This document shows positions 1-5,810 of a stretch of 8,699 nucleotides of DNA, one piece after another. The notes beneath the pieces were generated by a model, which worked only from the letters and a program-made list of their open reading frames with translations, searched no databases and was not told the DNA's origin. A program made the position numbers and the translations under genes. The stretch is from assembly GCA_945952575.1 (NCBI GenBank), contig CAMFIY010000107.1, positions 1 through 8,699 on the forward strand, given 5' to 3'. The number at the start of each line of letters is the position of its first letter. Position 1 is the stretch's first letter. Source of the DNA: an uncultured Leucobacter sp. (lineage in GTDB: Bacteria > Actinomycetota > Actinomycetes > Actinomycetales > Microbacteriaceae).

Positions 1-47
1 CTACACGCGTAAGATCGTCGGCAGCGTCAGATGTGTATAAGAGACAG
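1..47 (+). other. Illumina Nextera adapter contamination (not genomic)
   Basis: Bases 1-6 (CTACAC) match the end of the P5 flow-cell oligo. Bases 7-14 (GCGTAAGA) sit exactly where the 8-base i5 index belongs and match the Nextera XT S517 index as I know it. Bases 15-47 match the 33-base Nextera read-1 primer in full, and its last 19 bases (29-47) are the Tn5 transposase mosaic end. The order P5 end, index, primer, insert is that of a library molecule. It is most simply explained by read-through of a short insert that was not trimmed before assembly. Genomic sequence starts at about base 48. It should be masked, and nothing starting inside it should be annotated. Confidence 0.98.
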
Positions 48-68
48 GATCCGTGGATCCCGAACCGA

Positions 69-2348
69 TTACTCGGCTGCGTTCTCCGCAGCCGGCTCAG
101 CGGTCTCGGCGGCCGGAGCCTCGCCTTCGGCGGGCGCGTCCTCCAGCACGGGCTCGAGCGACAGCTTGCCGCGATCGTCGACCTTCGTGATCTTCACGAG
201 GATCTTCTGACCGATCGAGAGCACGTCGTCGACGGAGTCGATCCGCTTGCCGCCGGCGAGCTTGCGCACCTCGCTGATGTGCAGCAGTCCGTCCTTGCCC
301 GGCAGCAGCGAGACGAAGGCGCCGAAGGCGGCGTTCTTCACCACGGTGCCGAGGTACTGCTCGCCCACCTCGGGGTTCTGCGGGTTGGCGATCGCGTTGA
401 CGCGCGCGCGGGCCGCCTCGGCCGCGGGGCCGTCGGTCGCGCCGATGTACACGGTGCCGTCGTCGTCGATCGAGATGTCGGCGCCCGTCTCGTCCTGGAT
501 GCCGTTGATCGTCTTGCCCTTGGGGCCGATCAGCTCGCCGATCTTGTCGACGGGGATCTGCACGCTGATCACGCGCGGAGCCGTCGGCGCCATCTCGTCC
601 GGGCTGTCGATCGCGGCGTTCAGCACGTTCAGGATCGTCAGACGGGCGTCCTTCGCCTGGGTCAGCGCGCCCGCGAGCACCTCGGAGGGGATGCCGTCGA
701 GCTTGGTGTCGAGCTGGATCGCCGTGACGAACTCGCTCGTACCGGCGACCTTGAAGTCCATGTCGCCGAGCGCGTCCTCCGCACCGAGGATGTCGGTGAG
801 CGCCGCGTAGCGGGTCTCCCCGTCGACCTGGTCGGAGACGAGGCCCATCGCGATACCGGCGACCGGTGCGCGCAACGGCACACCTGCGTTCAGCAGGGAC
901 AGGGTCGACGCGCAGACGGACCCCATCGACGTGGAGCCGTTCGAGCTGAGCGCCTCGGAGACCTGGCGGATCGCGTACGGGAACTCCTCGCGCGACGGCA
1001 GCACCGGCACGAGGGCGCGCTCGGCCAGGAAGCCGTGCCCGATCTCGCGACGCTTCGGCGATCCCACCCGGCCGGTCTCACCGGTCGAGTAGGGCGGGAA
1101 GTTGTAGTGGTGCATGTAGCGCTTGCTCGTGGTGGGCGAGAGCGAGTCGATCTGCTGCTCCATCTTGAGCATGTTCAGCGTGGTGACACCCAGGATCTGG
1201 GTCTCGCCGCGCTGGAAGATCGCGGAGCCGTGCACGCGCGGGATGACCTGCACCTCCGCGTCCAGCGGACGGATGTCCGCAAGGCCGCGACCGTCGATGC
1301 GGACGCCGTCGGTGAGGATCCGGCCGCGCACGATCTTCTTCGTGACGGCCTTGTAGGCGGCCGAGAACTCGCCGAGCGCCGACTCCGGCATCTCGTCCGC
1401 CTCGATCGCCGCGACGAGCTCGCCGCGCACGCGGTCCTTGACCGCGTCGTCGGCGTTCTGCCGCTCCTGCTTGTCGGCGATCTGGTAGACGTCGCTGAGC
1501 TCGGCGAACGCACGGGAGGAGACGAAGTCGAGCGTCTCCTCGCTGTAGGGCAGGAACACCGGGTAGACGCCCGGCTCCTTCGACGCCTGCGCGGCGAGCT
1601 CGGCCTGAGCCTTGACGAGCTGGGAGATGAACGGCTTCGCGGCCTCGAGGCCCTGCGCGACGATGTCCTCGCTGGGCTTGGTGGCGCCGGCCTTGATCAG
1701 GTTCCAGGTTCCCTCGGTGGCCTCGGCCTCGACCATCATGATCGCGACGTCTTCGGTGCCGTCGGCCTTCTTGACCACGCGGCCCGCGACCATCAGGTCG
1801 AAGACGGCGCTCTCGAGCTGCTCGACGTTCGGGAACGCGACCCACTGGTCGCCGATCAGAGCGAGGCGCACGCCGGCGATCGGGCCGGAGAACGGGAGGC
1901 CCGAGATCTGAGTCGAGGCGCTGGCCGCGTTGATCGCGAGCGCGTCGTAGAACTCGCCGGGGGCGATCGAGAGCACGGTGACGACGATCTGCACCTCGTT
2001 GCGGAGGCCGTCGACGAAGGACGGGCGCAGCGGGCGGTCGATGAGACGGCAGACCAGGATCGCCTCGGTCGAGGGGCGACCCTCGCGACGGAAGAACGAG
2101 CCGGGGATCTTGCCGGCCGCGTACGAGCGCTCCTCGACGTCGACGGTCAGCGGGAAGAAGTCGAAGTGATCCTTCGGCTGCTTCGACGCGCTGGTGGCGG
2201 AGAGGAGCATGGTCTCCTCGTCCAGGTAGGCGGCGACGGCGCCCTGAGCCTGCTGCGCGAGGCGGCCGGTCTCGAAGCGGATCGTGCGCGTGCCGAACTT
2301 GCCGTTGTCGAGCACGGCCTCGGCGAATTTGATTTCAGGACCCTCCAC
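69..2348 (-). CDS. pnp: Polynucleotide phosphorylase (PNPase, GpsI-type)
   Basis: A 759-aa phosphate-dependent 3'-5' exoribonuclease that degrades RNA to nucleoside diphosphates and can run in reverse to add tails. It acts as a cytoplasmic trimer. Actinobacterial members are also called guanosine pentaphosphate synthetase. The first RNase PH domain spans about residues 10-150 (FFRREGRPST at 85-94). An all-alpha linker follows, then the second RNase PH domain at about 345-570. That domain holds GSTSMGSVCAS (471-481) and D525, D531 and K533, which align with the E. coli catalytic D486, D492 and K494. A KH domain (about 598-655, GPKGKTI at 608-614) and an S1 domain (about 662-734) follow. Residues 737-759 form an Ala/Glu/Pro-rich acidic tail. 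The length fits the actinobacterial form, which is longer than the 711 aa of E. coli. The start is GTG at 2348, placed by a GAGGAG ribosome site (complement at 2354-2359) 5 nt upstream. The gene is complete and ends 21 bases from the adapter. No rpsO lies directly upstream. Confidence 0.98.
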   Translation of the reverse strand: MEGPEIKFAEAVLDNGKFGTRTIRFETGRLAQQAQGAVAAYLDEETMLLSATSASKQPKDHFDFFPLTVDVEERSYAAGKIPGSFFRREGRPSTEAILVCRLIDRPLRPSFVDGLRNEVQIVVTVLSIAPGEFYDALAINAASASTQISGLPFSGPIAGVRLALIGDQWVAFPNVEQLESAVFDLMVAGRVVKKADGTEDVAIMMVEAEATEGTWNLIKAGATKPSEDIVAQGLEAAKPFISQLVKAQAELAAQASKEPGVYPVFLPYSEETLDFVSSRAFAELSDVYQIADKQERQNADDAVKDRVRGELVAAIEADEMPESALGEFSAAYKAVTKKIVRGRILTDGVRIDGRGLADIRPLDAEVQVIPRVHGSAIFQRGETQILGVTTLNMLKMEQQIDSLSPTTSKRYMHHYNFPPYSTGETGRVGSPKRREIGHGFLAERALVPVLPSREEFPYAIRQVSEALSSNGSTSMGSVCASTLSLLNAGVPLRAPVAGIAMGLVSDQVDGETRYAALTDILGAEDALGDMDFKVAGTSEFVTAIQLDTKLDGIPSEVLAGALTQAKDARLTILNVLNAAIDSPDEMAPTAPRVISVQIPVDKIGELIGPKGKTINGIQDETGADISIDDDGTVYIGATDGPAAEAARARVNAIANPQNPEVGEQYLGTVVKNAAFGAFVSLLPGKDGLLHISEVRKLAGGKRIDSVDDVLSIGQKILVKITKVDDRGKLSLEPVLEDAPAEGEAPAAETAEPAAENAAE

Positions 2349-2545
2349 GGGTTCTCCTCACATACGTGAGCACGCGGCAGGCAGCCTCATGGCGCGAGCG
2401 CGAGCGCTGGGCCGCGAGTGCTGATGTTCAGTAGAAGCCCACTCTGTCGCGAAGAGGCAGGGTGATCCACCACCGAAGACCAGCCCGCCGACCGGCGTGC
2501 TCGGTTCATCGTTGACGCCGTTCCACCCCTGAGCAGGCGCAGAAC
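2349..2545 (-). promoter_or_regulatory. Probable long 5' leader of pnp with inverted repeats
   Basis: The 245-nt gap between pnp and the SRPBCC gene has no plausible small gene. If transcription starts just below the candidate -10 boxes at 2546-2560, the pnp mRNA has a leader of about 190 nt. In RNA sense it contains CGGCGT...ACGCCG (2493-2520, 6-bp arms, 16-nt loop) and a 5-bp hairpin touching the ribosome site (2357-2370). Long structured pnp leaders are known from E. coli (RNase III/PNPase autoregulation), and an 'actino-pnp' RNA motif has been described upstream of actinobacterial pnp genes. Whether this leader matches that motif cannot be decided by eye, because I do not recall its consensus well enough. 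Confidence 0.45.
2357..2370 (-). promoter_or_regulatory. Hairpin overlapping the pnp ribosome-binding site
   Basis: A perfect inverted repeat, CTCAC-GTAT-GTGAG in RNA sense, has 5-bp arms and a 4-nt loop. Its 3' arm runs into the Shine-Dalgarno sequence (GTGAGGAG, then 5 nt, then the GTG start). When folded, the 5' part of the ribosome site is paired. This could tune pnp translation. The repeat is visible in the sequence; the regulatory role is inference. Confidence 0.45.
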
Positions 2546-2572
2546 AACATACTCAGGATACCACTGCGCAGT
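2546..2572 (-). promoter_or_regulatory. Candidate pnp promoter with adjacent palindrome
   Basis: Two TANNNT hexamers lie on the minus strand: TATGTT (2546-2551) and TATCCT (2555-2560). TATCCT is preceded by TGG, which makes it an extended -10 candidate. Directly upstream of it is the perfect 10-bp palindrome ACTGCGCAGT (2563-2572), which could be an operator. No good -35 box is seen. This is a local AT-richer island in very GC-rich DNA, located before the only gene that needs it. Confidence 0.35.
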
Positions 2573-2593
2573 CCCGAATCCCGGAACGTCCTC

Positions 2594-3073
2594 CTACTTG
2601 TAGAAGCCCTCGCGCAGGTTGATCCCGTGCTCGAGCCAGGCCTTCATCGCCGCGAGCATCCCGGTCCATCCCATGCAGTTGCCGAATGCGCCCTCAGCGC
2701 CGGCCTCCGTGGGTCGCCAGGAGCGCTCGGTCACCCGCACCTCGGTCCGAGTTCCCTCGTCGACCGGCTTGAATTCAAACACGACCTCGGTGCCGTCGGG
2801 GTGCACCGTCGCCGCGGGATCCCCGCCCCACCGCACGGCGATCCGCTCGGGCGCGCGCGCCTCGAGCACCTCGACCGGGAAGGCGCCCGGGAAGTCGGCG
2901 AAGTCCCACTGCACGGTCGCTCCGGTCTCAGCCCGGCCGACCGCCCCGCCCGTGGTGAAGTAGCGGCTCAGGATCTGCGGATCGGCCACCGCCTCGTACA
3001 CCTCCGCGGGAGGCTTGGAGACGAAACCGAAGACTGTGAAACCGAGCGCGTCCAGCGCTGCATCATCGCTCAT
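2594..3073 (-). CDS. SRPBCC (AHSA1-like) domain protein
   Basis: A 159-aa single-domain cytoplasmic protein of the START/Bet v1-like (SRPBCC) superfamily, closest in style to the AHSA1/YndB branch. These helix-grip folds bind hydrophobic ligands, and most small bacterial members have no known ligand. Visible signs are the N-terminal helix PAEVYEAVADPQILSRYF (about 22-39), the ligand-pocket strands ERIAVRWGG (76-84) and TRTEVRVTERSW (108-119), and the signature C-terminal helix GWTGMLAAMKAWLEHGINL (135-153). The length is normal for a stand-alone domain. The ATG at 3073 has no well-spaced ribosome site, since GAGG is only 1 nt away. TAGTAT ends 6 nt upstream, which suggests a leaderless transcript. 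It lies on the same strand as serA, 71 nt downstream of it, and could also receive read-through. Its function is not predictable from the sequence. Confidence 0.9.
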   Translation of the reverse strand: MSDDAALDALGFTVFGFVSKPPAEVYEAVADPQILSRYFTTGGAVGRAETGATVQWDFADFPGAFPVEVLEARAPERIAVRWGGDPAATVHPDGTEVVFEFKPVDEGTRTEVRVTERSWRPTEAGAEGAFGNCMGWTGMLAAMKAWLEHGINLREGFYK

Positions 3074-3079
3074 GCCTCG

Positions 3080-3085
3080 ATACTA
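3080..3085 (-). promoter_or_regulatory. Candidate leaderless -10 box for the SRPBCC gene
   Basis: TAGTAT on the minus strand fits the actinobacterial -10 consensus TANNNT. It ends 6 nt before the ATG, so transcription would start at or next to the start codon. No recognisable -35 box is seen. The absence of a spaced ribosome site supports a leaderless arrangement. Confidence 0.4.
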
Positions 3086-3128
3086 CGCCCGAAGGATCCG
3101 GCCGCTCCGGTTCCGTCGACGCGCTCGG

Positions 3129-3144
3129 GGACCGGGCGGGGTCC
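3129..3144 (-). terminator. Weak hairpin just after the serA stop
   Basis: In RNA sense, GGACC-N6-GGTCC begins directly after the serA TGA (5-bp stem, 6-nt loop). No U-run follows, so it is not a classic intrinsic terminator. It may mark a 3' end or protect it, or it may be a chance pairing in GC-rich DNA. Confidence 0.25.
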
Positions 3145-4737
3145 TCAGTCGGCGATCAGGTCGATCGCCCGGAGCATGTCGGCCCCGATCGCCTCGCCCA
3201 GGCGCTCGATCAGCTCGGCCTCGACCGGCGCGTCGATCGCGAGCACCGACAGGGCCGTGCCCTTCTTCTCGTTGCGCGCGATCTGCAGACCGGCGATGTT
3301 GACGCCCGCCTCGCCGAGCAGCCCGCCGTAGGAGGCCACGATGCCCGGGCGATCCGTGTAGCTGAAGACGATGAGGTGCTCTGAGATCGGCAGTTCGAGT
3401 TCGTAGCCGTTCACCTCGACGACCTTCTCGATCTGCTTCGGCCCGGTCAGCGTGCCCGAGACCGAGACGCGGGTGCCGTCGGCGGTGACGCCGCGCAGCG
3501 TGATCACGTTCCGGAAGCTCTCGGCCGCCGCGTCCGCGCTGAAGCGCACCTCGACGTTGCGCTGCTCCGCGTAGAGCGGGGCGTTCACGTAGGACACCGG
3601 ATCGCTCACGACCTGCGAGAACAGACCCTTGAGCGCGGCGAGCTTGAGCACCTCGACGTTGTACTGGCTGAGCTCGCCGTGCACCTCGACGTCCAGCGAG
3701 GCGACGGGGCCCGCGGCCAGTCCTGCGAAGATCTGGCCGAGCTTCTCCGTGAGCGGCAGACCCGGCTTCACGTACTCGTCGATCGCGCCGCCGGCGACGT
3801 TCACGGCATCGGGCACGAGCTCTCCGGCCAGCGCGAGGCGCACCGACTTCGCGACCGCGACGCCCGCCTTCTCCTGCGCTTCATCCGTGGAGGCCCCGAG
3901 GTGCGGCGTGACGTTGATCCGGGCGTTGCCGGTCAGCACGGCGTCCTTCGGGGGCTCCTGGACGAAGACGTCGAGGGCGGCTCCGGCGATTTCGCCGGCG
4001 TCGAGCGCGACGGCGAGCGCCTGCTCGTCGATGAGGCCGCCACGGGCGACGTTGACGACGTACGCGGTCGGCTTCATGGCCTTCAGCTGCGCCTCGCCGA
4101 TCATCCCGAGGGTCTCGGGGGTACGGGGCATGTGGATCGTGAGGAAGTCGGCGCGGGCGACCAGCTCGTCGAGCTCGACCAGCTCGACCCCGAGCTGACC
4201 GGCGCGCGCGGCGGTCACATAGGGGTCGTAGGCGACCAGCTCGACGCCGAAGCCGCGCAGACGCTCGGCGACGAGCGCTCCGATCCGGCCGAGTCCGATG
4301 ATGCCGATGGTCTTCTCGAAGAGCTCGGTGCCGGTGAAGGAGGAGCGCTTCCACTCCCCCGCGCTCAACGAGCCGTGGGCGCGCTGCAGGTGACGGGCGA
4401 GGCCGAGGATGTGCGCGACCGTGAGTTCGGCGGCGCTGATGATGTTGGAGGTCGGCGCGTTGACGACCATGACGCCGGCCTGCGTCGCGGCCTTCACGTC
4501 GACGTTGTCGAGGCCCACACCGGCACGGGCGATCACCTTGAGCCTCGTCGCCCAGCCGATGGCCTCGGCGTCGAGCTGGGTGGCCGAGCGGATGAGGATC
4601 GCGTCAGCGGCGGCGAGCGAGCTTCGCAGCGTCTCACGGTCGGTGCCGTCGATGTGGATCACATCGAAATCCGGGCCGAGCGCGGCGATGGTGGCGGGAG
4701 AGAGTTCTTCGGCGATCAGGACGACGGGCGCAGCCAA
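3145..4737 (-). CDS. serA: D-3-phosphoglycerate dehydrogenase
   Basis: A 530-aa enzyme that oxidises 3-phosphoglycerate to 3-phosphohydroxypyruvate with NAD+, the first committed step of serine synthesis. It has the long type I architecture known from Mycobacterium. Substrate-binding segments lie at about 1-100 and 285-315. The NAD-binding Rossmann domain spans about 100-285, with GLGRIG at 148-153 and the acceptor D171 in VAYDPY. The catalytic set is R232 (ARGG), E261 (QEPP) and H279 (TPHLGAST). An allosteric substrate-binding (ASB) domain at about 320-450 and a C-terminal ACT domain at about 455-530 (DRPGIVASYGGLLGEAGVNIAG) would bind serine for feedback inhibition. The start is TTG at 4737: AAGAAGGA lies 8 nt upstream, and the resulting N-terminus, MAAPVVLIAEELSP, closely matches the mycobacterial SerA N-terminus as I remember it. 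The next in-frame Met is deep inside the domain. It stands alone, with no serB or serC beside it. Confidence 0.97.
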   Translation of the reverse strand: MAAPVVLIAEELSPATIAALGPDFDVIHIDGTDRETLRSSLAAADAILIRSATQLDAEAIGWATRLKVIARAGVGLDNVDVKAATQAGVMVVNAPTSNIISAAELTVAHILGLARHLQRAHGSLSAGEWKRSSFTGTELFEKTIGIIGLGRIGALVAERLRGFGVELVAYDPYVTAARAGQLGVELVELDELVARADFLTIHMPRTPETLGMIGEAQLKAMKPTAYVVNVARGGLIDEQALAVALDAGEIAGAALDVFVQEPPKDAVLTGNARINVTPHLGASTDEAQEKAGVAVAKSVRLALAGELVPDAVNVAGGAIDEYVKPGLPLTEKLGQIFAGLAAGPVASLDVEVHGELSQYNVEVLKLAALKGLFSQVVSDPVSYVNAPLYAEQRNVEVRFSADAAAESFRNVITLRGVTADGTRVSVSGTLTGPKQIEKVVEVNGYELELPISEHLIVFSYTDRPGIVASYGGLLGEAGVNIAGLQIARNEKKGTALSVLAIDAPVEAELIERLGEAIGADMLRAIDLIAD

Positions 4738-4759
4738 CAGACTTGTCCTTCTTGGGTGC

Positions 4760-4806
4760 GCGGATAGGAGGAGGGCTCGTCAGGAGCCGCATCCGATTCT
4801 ATCCGC
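4760..4806 (-). repeat. Nested inverted repeat in the serA leader/promoter
   Basis: An 8-bp perfect inverted repeat (GCGGATAG at 4760-4767, CTATCCGC at 4799-4806) encloses a nearly concentric 5-bp repeat (GGCTC at 4774-4778, GAGCC at 4784-4788, 5-nt loop). A GGA/TCC pairing can extend the stem between them. As RNA it would form a long imperfect hairpin. As DNA, the outer arm overlaps the candidate serA -10 box. No U-tract follows, so it is not an obvious intrinsic terminator for the upstream membrane-protein operon. Confidence 0.55.
4796..4801 (-). promoter_or_regulatory. Candidate serA -10 box
   Basis: TAGAAT on the minus strand differs from TATAAT at one position and lies 58 nt upstream of the serA TTG, predicting a leader of about 50 nt. 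The -35 region has no clear TTGACA match. It overlaps one arm of the 8-bp inverted repeat, so protein binding or structure there would be expected to affect initiation. Confidence 0.4.
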
Positions 4807-4825
4807 TGCGCGAGACCCGAACTCC

Positions 4826-5134
4826 CTATGTGAAGAACAAGGTCGTCGGCACCAGCAGGGTCTGCTCGAGTTGCAGCAGCCCGACCACCGCAAGTCCGGT
4901 GACGAGCACCAGCAGTCGCTGGCCCGCGCTGCGGCGGCGCGGGATCCATGCGGCGAGCAGGAACACCGCGACCGGCAGCAGGGCGCCCGCGATGAGCAGC
5001 ACCCAGCCGAGCGGAGAGACTCCGAACCCGAGCCGCGGCAGGTAGAGGAGGTTGCCGACCGGGACGACGAGGGCGAAGACGTACATCGCGGTGAGGAGCA
5101 CGGCGACGGTCCAGGCGAGGATCCGGGTGGACAT
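4826..5134 (-). CDS. Small three-helix membrane protein, function unknown
   Basis: A 102-aa integral membrane protein with no family I recognise. It has three hydrophobic segments at about 5-27, 41-64 and 73-98. Basic clusters are confined to RRR (66-68) between helices 2 and 3, which places that loop in the cytoplasm. There is no soluble domain. The open frame continues upstream of the ATG at 5134, but that part is out of frame with the upstream gene and reads as Arg/Gly-rich shadow sequence. The chosen start is supported by GGGAGG (complement at 5141-5146) with a 6-nt spacer and by the TGATG overlap with the stop of the preceding gene. That overlap implies translational coupling and co-transcription. 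The pair probably works as a complex or on the same process in the cytoplasmic membrane (inference). Confidence 0.85.
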   Translation of the reverse strand: MSTRILAWTVAVLLTAMYVFALVVPVGNLLYLPRLGFGVSPLGWVLLIAGALLPVAVFLLAAWIPRRRSAGQRLLVLVTGLAVVGLLQLEQTLLVPTTLFFT

Positions 5135-5673
5135 CAGTTGCCTCCCGCGATCACCGGCAGCGGGACGAGCAGAACCGCGCCGACCAGGAGCCAGGCCAGC
5201 AGGTTCCGGATCCTGCCGCGGTTCGCGGCCAGGGCGGTGAGGAACCACAGCACGGGCGCCGCGGAGGCGAGCCAGAACAATATCGTCTGCAGTACGGCGC
5301 CGAACGAGCCCATCGTGATGACCCACTCGTCGTGCTTCGCCGCAGAGTAGTAGCGAGCCCAGCTGAACCAACCGATCGAATAGAAGAGGAACAGACCGCC
5401 GAGCAGGCCGAGCAGCACGAGCATGATCGCGCTGAGCTGCCTCGGAGCGATCGGCTCGACGTCCGCGGACTCGACGTCCTCCGATGCGGCGCCGGGCGGA
5501 TCGACGATCACGCCGTTCCGGCCCGCTTCACGCGGGTCCAGTTCCCGCCCCGAATCCTGCTCCGATTCGGTGCCGACCTCCTCGTCGACCGCCGCGTCGG
5601 CTGCGGCGCTCTCCACCGTCCAGCCGCTCGCGAGACGGCTCTCGCGCGCACCCCGCTCTTCTCCTCCACGCAT
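5134..5673 (-). CDS. Membrane protein with acidic disordered N-terminus, function unknown
   Basis: A 179-aa protein. Residues 1-78 are soluble and low-complexity, rich in Glu, Asp, Ala and Ser (about 17-75), and look disordered. Three hydrophobic segments follow at about 80-104, 124-149 and 156-176. The loop after helix 1 contains WARYYSAAKHDEW, and RGRIR (152-156) before helix 3 should be cytoplasmic. No named family is recognised. The reading frame stays open up to 5793, but the upstream part crosses the divergent promoter region. ATG 5673 is preferred because TAGACT ends 7 nt upstream in a leaderless arrangement and no ribosome site is present. It is the first gene of a two-gene operon, with its TGA overlapping the ATG of the next gene by one base. 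Confidence 0.8.
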   Translation of the reverse strand: MRGGEERGARESRLASGWTVESAAADAAVDEEVGTESEQDSGRELDPREAGRNGVIVDPPGAASEDVESADVEPIAPRQLSAIMLVLLGLLGGLFLFYSIGWFSWARYYSAAKHDEWVITMGSFGAVLQTILFWLASAAPVLWFLTALAANRGRIRNLLAWLLVGAVLLVPLPVIAGGN

Positions 5674-5680
5674 GGGCACG

Positions 5681-5686
5681 AGTCTA
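5681..5686 (-). promoter_or_regulatory. Candidate leaderless -10 box for the membrane-protein operon
   Basis: TAGACT on the minus strand fits TANNNT and ends 7 nt before the ATG at 5673. No Shine-Dalgarno sequence is seen. This supports a transcript starting at the A of the start codon. No clear -35 box is present. Confidence 0.4.
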
Positions 5687-5729
5687 TCGACGGCCGCCTG
5701 GGCGCCCGACCCGCGCGAGTCTCTGCCGA

Positions 5730-5735
5730 TACACT
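5730..5735 (+). promoter_or_regulatory. Candidate -10 box for the four-helix membrane protein gene
   Basis: TACACT fits TANNNT and would start transcription near 5742, giving a leader of about 70 nt before the GTG at 5811. The -35 region is not clearly recognisable. Together with the minus-strand box at 5681-5686 it makes this 137-nt gap a divergent promoter region. Confidence 0.4.
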
Positions 5736-5754
5736 GGGTGCCAACGTCCGCAGG

Positions 5755-5790
5755 GCTGCGAGTCGGCCGCAGCGGGTGGGGGAACCCGAC
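5755..5790 (+). promoter_or_regulatory. Possible structured leader RNA (H-type pseudoknot)
   Basis: In the leader, GCTGCG (5755-5760) pairs with CGCAGC (5768-5773), giving a 6-bp stem with a 7-nt loop. That loop contains GTCGG (5762-5766), which is complementary to CCGAC (5786-5790). This would close an H-type pseudoknot ending 8 nt before the GAGAGGA ribosome site. A competing hairpin, GGGT-N6-ACCC (5774-5787), excludes the second pseudoknot stem, so two states are possible. No known riboswitch class is recognised, and chance pairing in GC-rich DNA is a real alternative. Confidence 0.35.
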
Positions 5791-5810
5791 CATATCCCGA
5801 GAGGATCACC

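Noticed and set aside
47..60. GGATCC-GT-GGATCC paired BamHI sites as a cloning scar
   Set aside because: The first G belongs to the adapter mosaic end, and GGATCC is common in this kind of genome, so no cloning junction is needed to explain it.
33..2369. 778-codon plus-strand open frame
   Set aside because: It starts in adapter sequence, is exactly antisense to an intact pnp, and has an Arg/Asp/Val/Leu-rich composition typical of shadow frames in GC-rich DNA.
3101..3128. Intrinsic terminator between serA and the SRPBCC gene
   Set aside because: Only short GC pairings are found, with no U-run. The hairpin at 3129-3144 is listed as weak instead.
3679..4767. 362-codon plus-strand open frame opposite serA
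   Set aside because: It is antisense to a fully conserved serA with all catalytic residues and has no domain signs, so it is a GC-driven shadow.
5135..5371. 79-residue N-terminal extension of the 102-aa membrane protein
   Set aside because: It overlaps helices of the upstream gene in a different frame. A strong ribosome site and the stop/start overlap mark ATG 5134.
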